Shown here: positions 53,073-64,000 of the stretch, in pieces
How the letters are laid out: each line of letters opens with the position of its first letter
How positions within the stretch are numbered: position 1 is the first letter of the stretch
Source of the DNA: Acanthochlamys bracteata
Lineage: Eukaryota; Streptophyta; Magnoliopsida; Pandanales; Velloziaceae
Assembly: GCA_019914995.1 (NCBI GenBank)
Contig: CM034135.1
Coordinates: 746,501 to 810,500, forward strand
Length of the DNA stretch: 64,000 nt
Direction: 5' to 3'
Notes under the pieces: generated by a model
What the model was told of the DNA's origin: nothing
Seen by the model: the letters and a program-made list of their open reading frames with translations, nothing else
Database searches by the model: none
Made by a program: the position numbers and the translations under genes

Positions 53073-56000
53073 CTAATCAGCTCTTAGTCTTAAGATCTCC
53101 TTGGCGGTTTTTTTCCTAAAGTATGGCACATGTTCCTGAAATATATAACAATGATCAAATAAAAACTCACTATAAGACCACAAAACACCTGTCTTGTGAC
53201 TCAGCTCATGAAAATTGACCAAGAAAAGGCAAAGCCGATAACCTGCTCAAACCGCAGACCTAAGCCTCTACTATAAAAGTCCACGTACTTGAGCATGAAC
53301 ATTCCACAATCCCACCTGTTATTTTAAAATGAGAAAGAGATCAACAGGCTTTGAAAAACTGTAATAGGTATCTGTCTGAAAGCAATAAAGATATCCTAAG
53401 TCAACTTGCAAAACAGAGTCTTCACATAGCAACAGGACCTTCATGTCTTATTTCAAATATTAAAAACACTGACTGACATGAATCTAACTAGAACTAAGGG
53501 ACACCAAGGGAAAGGTCAACCTGGCATGGTAGACAACTTGCCTGGGCCTTGATCATCCAAAATTTCTAAGAATACTTACTCACCATGCACCTGTAGCACC
53601 CAATGTGTATCATGGGTTAAAACTTTAGCAATTGAAAATATATTATCAACCGACTGAACAACTAGCCTATAACATTTGCAGAAGGAAAACAGCAACGGTG
53701 AAGGAGGCCCAAGTTTTGAGATAGAAAGAAAACTTTGTACACCCAACATATTTTAGTCATGCTCATGCAACTGTCTAACGGAAAAACTAGCACACAGGAG
53801 CTGTCACAGTATGGTTTCACTGCCTTCACAAGCTAGCTTATTCATTCTGGTCAAAAGTAAATTGCACAATTCATCTAAAAGAGGATGCTACTCATTCCAA
53901 GTAATAGCATACCCATTTTTCTGCAGCGGTAGGCCACTTATTGCTTCCTGCGCCCAAGATGAAGTATCAACCTGCTTATTGTTCTTGTCCTTCACTTCGT
54001 CCATGAAGTATCTAGCCTGACAGCAAAAGACATGAGACCAATACAACATCCACACCTAAACTCAGCAGCACTGAAAACATAAACCCATCTTGTCCATAGT
54101 TAAGTATAACATACCAATTTTTCAAGCACAGCAAAATCCATGCCACCAAGTGAGTCGAGGTATTGCAACTTCTGATTTTTAACATCAATAACTGCCAAAC
54201 ACCAGTGGACCTCCTTGTGTATAGGAACAAATACATGAATGAAGGTGAAGATAAAGCAAGGGACATTGCATCAAGCAACACAAAATACAAATAGAAAGGT
54301 TAAAACAGCCTTACTTTTTCACACTCGATAAGGCCATAGCCTAACTTCTTTTGTGTAGTCCATCTTCTCACAGTCTTGAAGTCATAGCCAGACCTCCCAC
54401 TGATCAACTATGCAGAATCAAAAGCAGAAAGGTATATGTAATCAAAATTGTCTATCTACTAAATAAAGCATAGATGAAAAGGAAAAGGAAAGGGAAATGC
54501 CACTACAGGACGTCCTTTTGTATAGTTTATTACTGAAAGAAAAGGAACCATGCAAGTAGGAACAAAACACTGCCACAGAATTAAATTTCTCCCAAACTAT
54601 CAGCACCATGACTTACATGTAATAATGTCAAAATTATCACTTCAAAGTTATAACAAAAATATTTTAACAAACTATTAGATAATATTTTTTTAATATTGTG
54701 CAAGAACTTTCTCAAGAAAAGAAAATAATAGAGAGAGCTTATATGCAATTCCAAAACAAACTAACGAGTAACAAACAGCAAACCTTCTTATAAAAAAATG
54801 TATTGAAGAAATGACATCTCAAAAACCAATCAGGTTCCCTCTTTTCCCTCTCTTTGAGTAACTCAAGGTACAGATTTATGACCTGAACAGTAAGTAAAAT
54901 GTCGATTATGAAAAAAATGTTACAACTTTTTATGTCTACTATTTATTTTGATTGTAACAGTGGAATATAAGAGTTAAGCGAAATGGCATGACAAAAGCTC
55001 ACCTCATCATTCAACCAAGCACAGGGGCTCAAACACTGCAAGATTTCTCTTGTAATCCCAATGTTAGAAGGTTTATGTGTGACTAAAAGTTCATTGCTGT
55101 TCACACACAAAAAAAAAAAAAAAAACCAAAAAAAAGAAACATAATATATCTATATATATAGATATATATAGATATAGATAGATATAGATAGATAGATAGA
55201 TAGATATATGTTGCAGGCTAAGAATTGCAGCAAGTATAGAATATTAAATACAATAAGAAGTGATGGAAACAAACCCAACTACACAGTTGACAGAAATTCC
55301 TCACCTTCGACCACCATGCATAGCATGATAAATCTTGTCTTCCTCATCTTTTGTGATAGGGGTAAAGAGCTCATCAAGATCCTAAAAAAGATGCATGTCA
55401 GACTTGCAAACATGAACCTAACAAGGAGAAACGCGAACATGAAAGAACTCTTATCAATACAATAGACCTGCACAGCAATATAATAGTTTGCTGACATTGA
55501 ATAACCACAGTGTACCTAACTATATTAAGTAGGATAAGCATGCCACCATCTAACTCACTTATCAATCAACAATCTACTAGGTAAACTGTAAGCGCTCGCG
55601 TTAAAGCCAATCCACATTTGTTGTCCAGTCAAACTTGTAGCACATAATCCTTGTCAAGTCTAAAGCTCAAGAACTTCCAACCATACACTGACAGGCTGAC
55701 AGCAGTGACTGATGAGACTCCTCAACATAGAGAGTCTTATCATTTCGCAAGAATCATATCTCTCTTATAGATCTTGAGGTTAAAACTAAAGAATGCTTCT
55801 TCGTTTACTTTGATTGTTGTTTGATAGAAGTAGTATTACAACTAGATGAACTGCAGACATTCACCAATCTAATACACACTCTTAATTCATGGAGTTCAAC
55901 ATAAGCAACATCATGTATTAGGACTGAAGATATTCATTTGATAAACTATTTCAAAACAAATGTATACCTGCTTTGGCTTCTTCTTGTCCAGCACATCTGA

Positions 56001-56835
56001 GACCATTCGGAATCCTGCAATTCTACTCTCCGTCAACTTGAGCTCTAACCCCAAGCTGCTCAGCTCTGAGTCATGCTTCCTTGTCAACTCCTCGTGCAAA
56101 TTCTTATACAATGGTACTCTCGTAACTGCTGGTGTTGGTGTCGTTTCTAACGCAACTTTTCTGACATCTTTAACCTTCTGCTGCTCTATAAGCGATTTCT
56201 CTTGTCCATCTTTATAGTCCACCTGTGTAATCACTGTCAGAATCCAAAGGTGGAAATTTTAGCCTAGATTCCGGTTTCACAAAATTAACCTCCCGCCTCT
56301 CTACATCTTTTACTAATCTCCTATAATCTTCCAATCCAAGCCCTTGACTAGCTCCAGAATCTGACTCGACTACAACAGGAAGCCTTTCCTGTTGGTGCTG
56401 CTGTTGTTGATTCTGCCGCCAAAGACCAATGAACCTGAAGAATGACTCGCCCATCCCGTAATCTTCTTCTACACCGCTATGCCTCACTCTCTCGGTCTTC
56501 CAGAAGCTTCCAGAAGAACAGTTCCCCATTCCGAAAACCTGGATAACACGTTGGGGTCCGTGAAGCGGGCGACGGAGAGGTTGCGGGGGAGGGAAACGGC
56601 GGAGACGGGAAACGGTTTTTTCACCAATGGCAATGGATGGAGTACTGGGAAGCGGGTTTTCAATGGGAAACGGGGATCTGGGTGTTGGCGAGAAGAAAGT
56701 TTTGCGTTTTTTGTTGGTGGGTGGAGAAGGGAAGAGATCGGCGTAGCAGCGCTTGCGATTCTCTGTTAATGGGCCCATGGTAGAAAGAGATTGATTGCCA
56801 TCGATCGATCTACTACCACGCCATTTGAAATTCAT
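53073..56835 (-). CDS. ESD4: SUMO protease of the ULP1/ESD4 type
   Basis: ESD4 matures SUMO and removes it from proteins at the nuclear envelope. Ten exons right to left: 56290-56835, 55968-56222, 55305-55381, 55003-55096, 54784-54882, 54315-54407, 54115-54234, 53913-54016, 53243-53315 and 53073-53135, 507 residues. The N-terminal half is basic with KKRKTF, a likely nuclear signal. The C48 domain reads NIGITREILQCLSPCAWLND, VINLYLELLKEREKREPDWF and FNTFFYKK. Catalytic residues are all present: His in KEVHWCLAV, Asp in LQYLDSLGGMD, Gln in LPLQKNGWDCGMF and Cys in the same motif. The end EILRLRAD is typical. Oddities: a 67-base intron 1 and an AT rather than AG at the 3' end of the intron before exon 7 (54235-54236). 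Without that splice the VFVPIHKE strand is lost or the frame stops. Confidence 0.9.
55143..55209. repeat. GATA/ATAT microsatellite in a protease intron
   Basis: Runs of ATAT change into GATATA and then pure GATA units. A 17-base A run lies about 35 bases to the left. All of it falls in the intron 55097-55304 of the SUMO-protease gene. Confidence 0.85.
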
Positions 56836-57697
56836 TACTACAAAACCTCCATTTTTGGGCAGGAAATGTGTAGAGAAAAAATAAAATTAAAAGCTTCTTT
56901 TATTTAAGTTTCTAGGGTTTTTGCCGGGAGGGAAGAACGAGACGGTAACCAAAAAAAAAGAAGACGAGAAACGAAAAACTAGAAAATCTTTTTTTGTTTC
57001 CTTTTTTCTTTTCTTTTTGTCAGGGAGTTAACTGTAACTGGTTTGTCTTGTTTGTCGAATTACCTGATTATTTACGAAAACTACCCCTGTGTTTCAGTCC
57101 ATTTGAGTCGGTCTGTTAATAATGAGAGAGAATTTGCACTATAGGGCCGGAAAGTTCTCTTTTAGTAGGAATGGCTGAAAGATTTGTCACCGGATGTGGT
57201 AGAAACAAGAACAACAATAACAACACAAATTCCGGCTCCAGGAATATTAGTGCTTTGCAGAGTACGCAATGAGTTCAAATTCTTAACTGAAGTCCCATTA
57301 ACGCAGCGCTAATAACGCCGACTCTTAATATTAATATCCCATCATCAAAATATTACAGTAAAAAAAATAATATGTAGTACACCTGGCAGGTTGCTATTCG
57401 AAGAACTCTAAACAGAGAGAACATACAGAAGAAACGACCGCACTAGAACTCCATGCTTATTAGTCGGCATAATGGTTTCTCAGTATTTCTCTGCAAGTTG
57501 TTTCTTCTACTCCGTAGTAGTAATACTGCATGGAGAGCCCCTTATCTGTAGGTAGTATTCTTTGGATATGGCGAATCCCCAACCTGCTAAGCAGGTATTG
57601 TTGATCTTGAACAAGCTCATTGCTCCTGCTTGCAGGCAGGCTGGAGCTTGTTGCATTCTGCTGTCTGCAAAAATTCTGCACTTTCACTATTTATTAT
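56836..57697. other. Intergenic between ABCC transporter and SUMO protease
   Basis: Protease promoter on the left, ABCC 3' UTR with a hairpin on the right. No gene seen. Confidence 0.5.
57610..57652. repeat. Inverted repeat in the ABCC 3' UTR
   Basis: AACAAGCTC (57610-57618) and GAGCTTGTT (57644-57652) are exact reverse complements around a 25-base loop that itself holds GCAGG/CCTGC-like words. It starts about 45 bases past the transporter stop codon. Confidence 0.6.
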
Positions 57698-60600
57698 CTA
57701 CAGGTCTGAGGAGCGGTTGGCATATTCTTGGACTAAAGCGCCAAATAGGGTTGGCCGTTCGATCAAGTTAGAAGGCGTGTCAAACTCCTTGGCTAACCCT
57801 GCTCATGCACAAAAAACCATATGTCAGGTCACTCACTCACAATGTCAAGAACTTAACTTCAGAAATCACCGTAACCTCATTCTCTTCATCTATCTAGTGC
57901 AGTTAATAACCACTAAAACCAACAAGGTAAATCCCTCGAAAACACTGCTTTGGTAGCTTGTAATCACTTGCCTGCATCTATGACCAAAACTCTGTCGCAG
58001 TCCATGACTGTGGGTATTCTGTGAGCGATACTTATGATTGTACAAAATGCGAAGTCTTCCCGAATGATCTTTTGAATCACACCATCAGTTTGAGAGTCCA
58101 CGGATGCAGTTGCTTCATCCATAAATAAGATTCGACTGCGCTTCAGCATAACTCTTCCCAGACAAAGAAGCTGCCGCTGTCCAACACTCCAATTTTCTCC
58201 ATTATCAACAACTGAGTACAGAAAAGGAGCATAATTAGTAAATGCATGAGCAATAAGTAAAATGTAAGCTCTGATAGACAATATGGCATACATCATTATG
58301 TATAAAAAATTTCCCATTGTTACAAGACAAGCAGTGTAAGAAAAAGGGCTAGCAAAAAGTAGGCAATGAGGAGGGGATGAAAGAGCAGAAGTACCTAAAG
58401 CATCTAGCTTGTCAGGTTTCGAGGCTACAGCTTCCTTGAGCTGACAACGCTCCAGGCTCTGCAAAGGAAACATTCATCATATACCTCAACATTTAAAATT
58501 CAAGCACCAAGAGAAGCAGAATAACTCGTACCGACACGTAATAACATGTAAGGCAAACATTTACTACAAGCTCTCAGATGTGCTTTCTGAATGAAACTAT
58601 ACATTTACAGAGAGAAAAACAAATGTCACTACCTGCCAAATTTCATCATCAGAATACTGCCCGATTGGGTCAATGTTGCTCCTAACTGTTCCTTCAAATA
58701 GAACTGGTTCTTGAGGAATAATGCCAAATCGCGACCTAAGATCATGAAGCCCCATTGTTGTTATATCAATTCCATCGATTATAATTTTCCCCCCAGAAGG
58801 CTCCACAATCCTAAAGAGAGCTTGTATCAATGTTGATTTCCCACTCCCTGTTCGGCCAACAACACCAATCTTCTCCCCTCCATTGATGCTTAGTGTAATT
58901 CCCTTGAGAACCAGAGGAGTGTTTGGTCGATATCTAACCTGAACACCAGACAAAGTTTTAGTTTGACTTTTCAGCTGGGTGAAGCTCGTTAGCAATTGCA
59001 GGTAATATCTGAAGCAATGGCAAATATAACATCAATATCAACTGATTATTAAACCTTCAAGTCCTTTAAAATAATATCCCCATTGGTCGGCCAGTTTGGG
59101 GAAGGTACACGGTCTTCAATCTTCCAAGGTGCTTCAGAAGGAATGTTTATGAACTGCTTTACTCTCTCCACAGAGACCATTCTGTTCTCTAGAAAGCAAC
59201 TTATCCAAACTGCCCAAAACAGAACAGTATTTAGAGAGAGTCCATAAGAAAGTGACAAACCCACGTACGCTGCAAAACAGAATACAAAGCAGATGTCAGT
59301 TTCCATCTGTAGTAGATCAGGGCAAACTTATACTGGTGTTGCTCCATAAGGGTTTACATGGTTCTATAAAATTGCTTGGCAGAATAACCATGAATAAAGC
59401 AGATATGCAGAGCACAAAACTTCCAATCAATTCTAGTCGGAACCCCAACCACTCATTTGAACCATTGTTGTGGAAGTCCATGCATAAGTTCGAATTGACT
59501 CTGCTTATGTTTTCATGAACAAATCTTTCCTCCTTTCTGAAGCACCTAATTGTCATGACGCCAACAATGGTCTCCGAAAAGTGATGGATAACCGGTGCTT
59601 TTGTAATTGAGTCAAGTCGGGTTAACTCACGTGAAGTTGCAAGGAAATACCCCTATGTCAAAGGAATCAAGTCAGAAGGCTGCAGTTTTGGGAAATGGAA
59701 AATTCAAAAAACTGCATGTGCATAGTCAACTACCAACTTATGTATCCAAGATTCCAAATGCCCTATCCAGTTAGAAGAATCAAAGAAAGAATTTCTCCAT
59801 TGTTCAAAAGTGACCCACAATAGAGAAAAGAATTAACATATGGAAGTTCACATACCCTGTACCAAATGTTAAGTAGTGCAAGTGGAATAACGGCGATTAT
59901 TGTTGGCCAAGCAACCTGGCATGTGACAATCACAATACTGAGCACTGTAATGTACATTGAAACCGTCAACCCCAGAAAGAAAGGAAGGAAAAGATCAATA
60001 TTTGACTGATCCGAAGATGCCTGAGAGCAAAAACAGTGAAAAACTTGTTAGAACTGTTCCCAAGGAACCGTAAATAATTAAAAGAAATAAGGAATTCAAG
60101 AATTACTCGACTAAGAATTCTTCCTGAAGGAGTAGTGTCGAAGAATGACATAGGAGCATGCAATATACTGTTCAGGATCCGTCTGAAGAAGATCTGAGCA
60201 GTTACCAGCCCCACATATGAAACAAGAATAGACCTGACTGCCACAAGGACAAATGATATTGCTGCTATGATAGCATAAACTTTAATAAAAAGTTGGGGAC
60301 GAAAATTGGCAGCATTGTCTTCTGATGTTTGGTCTGCCAACCAATAGTCACTTGCCATAGTAGAACCCTGCCAAATCAATGACACGAAAAGTACAGAGAA
60401 AACTCCCCACCAACCCCAAGCCTCAGTCAAATATGCCTTATACACACTCAAGCTCACATGACCAGTTTCCCGTTCTTCTTCCTCTATGAGTTTAGCCTTG
60501 CCCTTTCCAGACTTTGGAGATGATGCTGAACCATTCTCCTTGCTAGGTTGTTCATGGCTTGTGATAAGTTGGTCTGATGGCTTAGGTTGTTGATCGTTGC

Positions 60601-63600
60601 TATCAAGCACAGGAGCAGTTTTTTCTACAAGCTCCATGGAACTCTCATGAGCTGCAACAAATGCTCCAAATTCTGATCCTTGACCTAGTAAATCGTTGTA
60701 CTTTCCAGACTCCAAAATAATTCCATCACGCATGACCTGTTTCATTTTTTATAGGTCATGGTTAAAATGGATAAAGACAATCCAAGTTGCTTGAAATAGG
60801 TTCAGGTTAACGTTTGAGTGGATACAGGAGCTATAGAAAAATTAAATGCATCTGCAATGTGTGAGATTATAAGAGCCTAAGACATCTGACAGAGCATTCC
60901 ATCCTGACTAAGGAATAAATAGCAATGAAATCCCCAACATCATTATCAGAAATTAAATTACCATTTGAAATCTGTTAAACGCCACGGAATGCAACTGCAG
61001 TAAGTGGTATCAAATGAAAACTGCAAAAGGAGTATATGTACTTCTGTTTTTTTTTATTTTTTGGGGAAGATATTAGTGAGTATGGTAACACCTACCATGA
61101 TGACATCGACGTTATGCAGAAAGTCCACTTGGTGCGTTACAAGGACAATAGTCTTATTTCTGAGTGCTCCTCTTACACATTCCTGCAAGAAGAAAAAAAA
61201 ACTTAAATACATATATAAAGTGCTAAGTGATTTCCTTCAAGAAAAGCTTTAAGAATAAAAAATCATCACCTTAAAGAGCTCCGAACCAGTATGGGCGTCC
61301 ACAGCACTGAAGACATCATCAAGAAGGTAGATATCACAATCCTGATACACAGCTCGAGCTAGTTGTATGCGTTGTTTCTGACCCCCACTAAGGTTGATAC
61401 CCCTCTCTCCAATTTCAGTTTGGTCACCAAATTCCATCATCTCTAAATCTTTCTCCAAGCAACATACACGAATAACCTCATTGTACCTCTGACGATCCAT
61501 GGGCTCCCCAAACAAGATGTTCTCTTGAATTGTTCCATTTTGAATCCATGCTGTCTGTGACACATATGCAGTGCTTCCACAAACTCTAACCTGCCAAATA
61601 AAAGATGTAAAAACTTCGGCTTATAAGAATCTTTATGGTGGTATGGTGGTAGGTCCGAGAACATAATACTAAAACAAAACCATTTCAAATTCAAACAGTA
61701 TAACAAAAAAAGTTGTAGCAAGGAATAAACTTTACTATGAATTAATTATAAAGATCCATAATGGCGTATGTCCAACCAAATGCCAAAAAGTTATCCAACA
61801 GGACTTGATATATCCTGCCCTGGGAAGTAACTGAGAGTAAATACTCACTCATGTTCAATTGAATTGAAGAGGTAGTTCATTGTATTGCATTCACCCATGT
61901 TCCTTCCAGCTGATCGCTAGTAAAGCAACACTTCCAAAAGCAATAATGTTTGTCTAGGAAGTAAAAACATTGAACACTTTTTTTTTCCGAGTCTTTGGAA
62001 CTAGTGGTAGCCAGAAGACTAGAATGGAGACACAGCTCTGTGAGTCCTAATGAATCCTTTTTGTTTCTTTTCCAACTAAAGTTAAAACCAATAAAAACCT
62101 TATCATAGAGGAAAGAATCGAGCATTTAATAAGTTCACTCACGTTTCACGCGTATCCAATAAACAATTAACTAAATAAAAACACTATTTTGCACAGCTAA
62201 AACTATGGGACCAACAGAATCGTACGGCTAACATAAAAAAAACAAGAAAAAAACTTCTAGTTTTAGCAAAACAGGAACTTCACTTCAACTCTTTCATTTC
62301 GTATTTTCAGACACCTAGTAATGTCGGAATATTAAATTCGGTACCTTGCCGGAGATTCGGTGCATTTCGCCCATGATACAACCGAGAATCGAAGACTTGC
62401 CGGAACCAACGGTGCCAACAACGGCAGCAAGCGAACCTCTGTTGATTTCTATATTAATATTTCTAAGAGCAGGAGTAGGTGTATCATCGTCCCACGCGAA
62501 ATCTCCACCTTCTATTTTAATCGCTATACCATCGCCGCAACCGGCGACCCGTTCTACTGCGCCGCGATCAAGCTCGCCGCTTGTCATGTAAGAGTCTATT
62601 CTTTCTAACGATATCATTGCTTGCGATGCCGATATCAACGCTTGTGGGAAGTTTCTCAATGGTTCCTGCAACAAAAAATTTCACAAAATTTCAGCTTGCT
62701 AAATTTAAAGAATTCATTGAAATCATGGGAGGAAGAAAAAACCTGGAGAATCTTGAACAGAGAAGTAGCAGTGAAGACAAGTCCGGCATCAAGAGGAACA
62801 CCGGCAGCAATACAAGTACCGAATACGAGCGAAGAAATTATCACCGGAGCACTCCAGAGAACAATAATGTTGGCTGAAATCGAGAACATGAACTTGCACA
62901 ACCACCCGTACTCACCTTGCCGGAACTCGTTGATCCGTTTATTGAAATGTTCTTCCCAAGCTTGGAACTTGATCACTCTCATGTAGTTCAACATCTCGTT
63001 TGTTGCTTTCATTCTCTTATCTCTCATTCCCATTAACTGGAACTGGTACCGATTGTTTCTTCTTGATCCGAACACAACAAACACCATTACCGCCGCGATA
63101 CCAATTATCGCCGACGTTACCGATGGTCCTAGATATATCCATAGCAATCCCAATGCAACACCAACCTGTGAAAATTTTCAGAAAAATCAACAAAAATAAT
63201 TGGTATTGCTTCGAAAGATTGAAATTTTGATGAATTTATATACCTGAAGAGGCATTAACCAAAGGTAATGGATTTGAAGCATCATGTCGGAGAGTTGTTG
63301 AGCATCGACGGCCATGTAATTAACGATCATTCCAACACCATGAGCTTGTCTAGCAGAGCCGGAAAGGCGTAAACCTTTACGGTACAACGCAGAGATCAGC
63401 GTGGATCGAATCATCATGCCCAGCTTCTGTGACTGAAAGTTGTACTGATGAGAGCACAAAACTTCGACGAACTTTGCGGCGAGCAGAGTGGCGCAGAGGT
63501 AGTAACCTTCATACGGCGAGCTACTCTTTCCAGAGGTGAAATCAACGAAGCGGTTGATCAGCATAGGACCGACGTACATAACGCATAGCCGGAGTACGGC

Positions 63601-64000
63601 GAGACCTGCCGTTAACAGCAAATTTGGCCAGAAGCATTTCAGCAGTGTTTTCCGTACCGGGTTGTCAGACTTCGTCGAACCTTGTGGCCAGTTTGATCTG
63701 AAAAACTGGTACATTCGTTCGGCACGGTGCTCCGGCGATAACTCCGGGACGTCATCGATAACCAGCGGGGTTTTGTAGCCTTTGGCTAATAATGGGTTCA
63801 TCCAGTACCACGTCAACTTTGACGGTAGCGACGCTGACTTGTACGGCGTTACAAATTTTGTCTTCTTCGACAAATCACTATTCTCTTCTTCTGCCACCGG
63901 TGATGCCTGCTCTACTGATATTCCGGTTTTCGGCGAGAACGCAAAGAACAGAAGGAAAATAGAGAGAGATAACAACACGAAAACGATAACATCGTCAGGG
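57698..64000 (-). CDS. ABCC4: ABC transporter C family (MRP), N-terminus off window
   Basis: A multidrug-resistance-type exporter of glutathione or other conjugates and folates, closest in memory to Arabidopsis ABCC4/ABCC14. Thirteen exons right to left: 63244-64000+, 62743-63165, 62345-62665, 61270-61590, 61096-61182, 60107-60736, 59856-60020, 59358-59652, 59055-59269, 58633-58938, 58395-58458, 57972-58211 and 57698-57798, 1307 residues; some 200 more (TMD0) lie to the right. NBD1: Walker [10 protein letters not shown], signature LSGGQKQR, Walker B DIYLLDD. A charged linker ([20 protein letters not shown]) leads to TMD2. NBD2: GRTGSGKST, signature WSVGQRQL, Walker [13 protein letters not shown]. 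It ends [16 protein letters not shown]. The last intron uses GC at its donor (GCAAGT). ABCC4 versus ABCC14 is not settled. Confidence 0.93.

Noticed and set aside
56212-56290. Frameshift or pseudogene in the SUMO-protease N-terminal half
   Set aside because: A 67-base GT-AG intron with phase 0 on both sides joins the two frames, and all catalytic residues downstream are intact.

Overview
The window is nuclear DNA of a flowering plant, most likely a core eudicot. Genes carry many short AT-rich introns with GT/AG (once GC/AG) ends, the proteins are plant families throughout (phylloplanin, DRM1/ARP1, HYL1, RFI2, plant ABCC and GH1 types), and the spaces between genes are full of AT-rich repeats. 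I saw no bacterial, viral or organelle block, no CRISPR array and no rRNA or tRNA gene. All exon models were built by hand from splice signals, reading phase and recalled family sequences.

Layout. 0-5.6 kb: the 3' end of a peroxisomal MFP2 gene (+), Mediator subunit MED28 (+), and a decayed folate-receptor-like GPI-protein gene (+). 7-9.5 kb: a phylloplanin-like secreted protein (+) and a PP1-type phosphatase (-). 10.4-13.3 kb: a ruined PARP2 gene (-), whose SAP and catalytic exons can still be read. 14-17.6 kb: DRM1/ARP1 (-) and an organelle-type uL18 protein (-) with a long 5' UTR intron. 18-22 kb: the MHX vacuolar exchanger (-). 23.6-24.9 kb: ribosomal eL22 (+). 27-29.4 kb: HYL1/DRB1 (-). 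31-33 kb: a HIG1-domain mitochondrial protein (-). 33.6-35.8 kb: a non-coding stretch that looks like an old LTR. 37.5-42.8 kb: a 13-exon GH1 beta-glucosidase (+). 43.8-47.6 kb: an RFI2-like RING ligase (-), head to head with TCTP (+, 48.2-50.4 kb). 50.9-52.3 kb: a universal stress protein (-). 53-56.8 kb: an ESD4/ULP1-like SUMO protease (-). 57.7 kb to the right edge: an ABCC4/ABCC14-like transporter (-), cut at its N-terminus by the window end.

These are ordinary unlinked housekeeping and regulatory genes, not a pathway cluster. The gene set overlaps several Arabidopsis neighbourhoods that I recall as duplicated relatives (around At2g47600-47800, At5g27760-27830, At1g02830-02850 and At3g05560-05580), so the window probably preserves an ancestral gene block. 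The most noteworthy points are the two decayed host genes, a SUMO-protease intron ending in AT instead of AG, a GC-AG intron in the transporter gene, a family of AT-rich MITE-like repeats, and a perfect 12-bp hairpin beyond eL22. I did not find a convincing new biological system.
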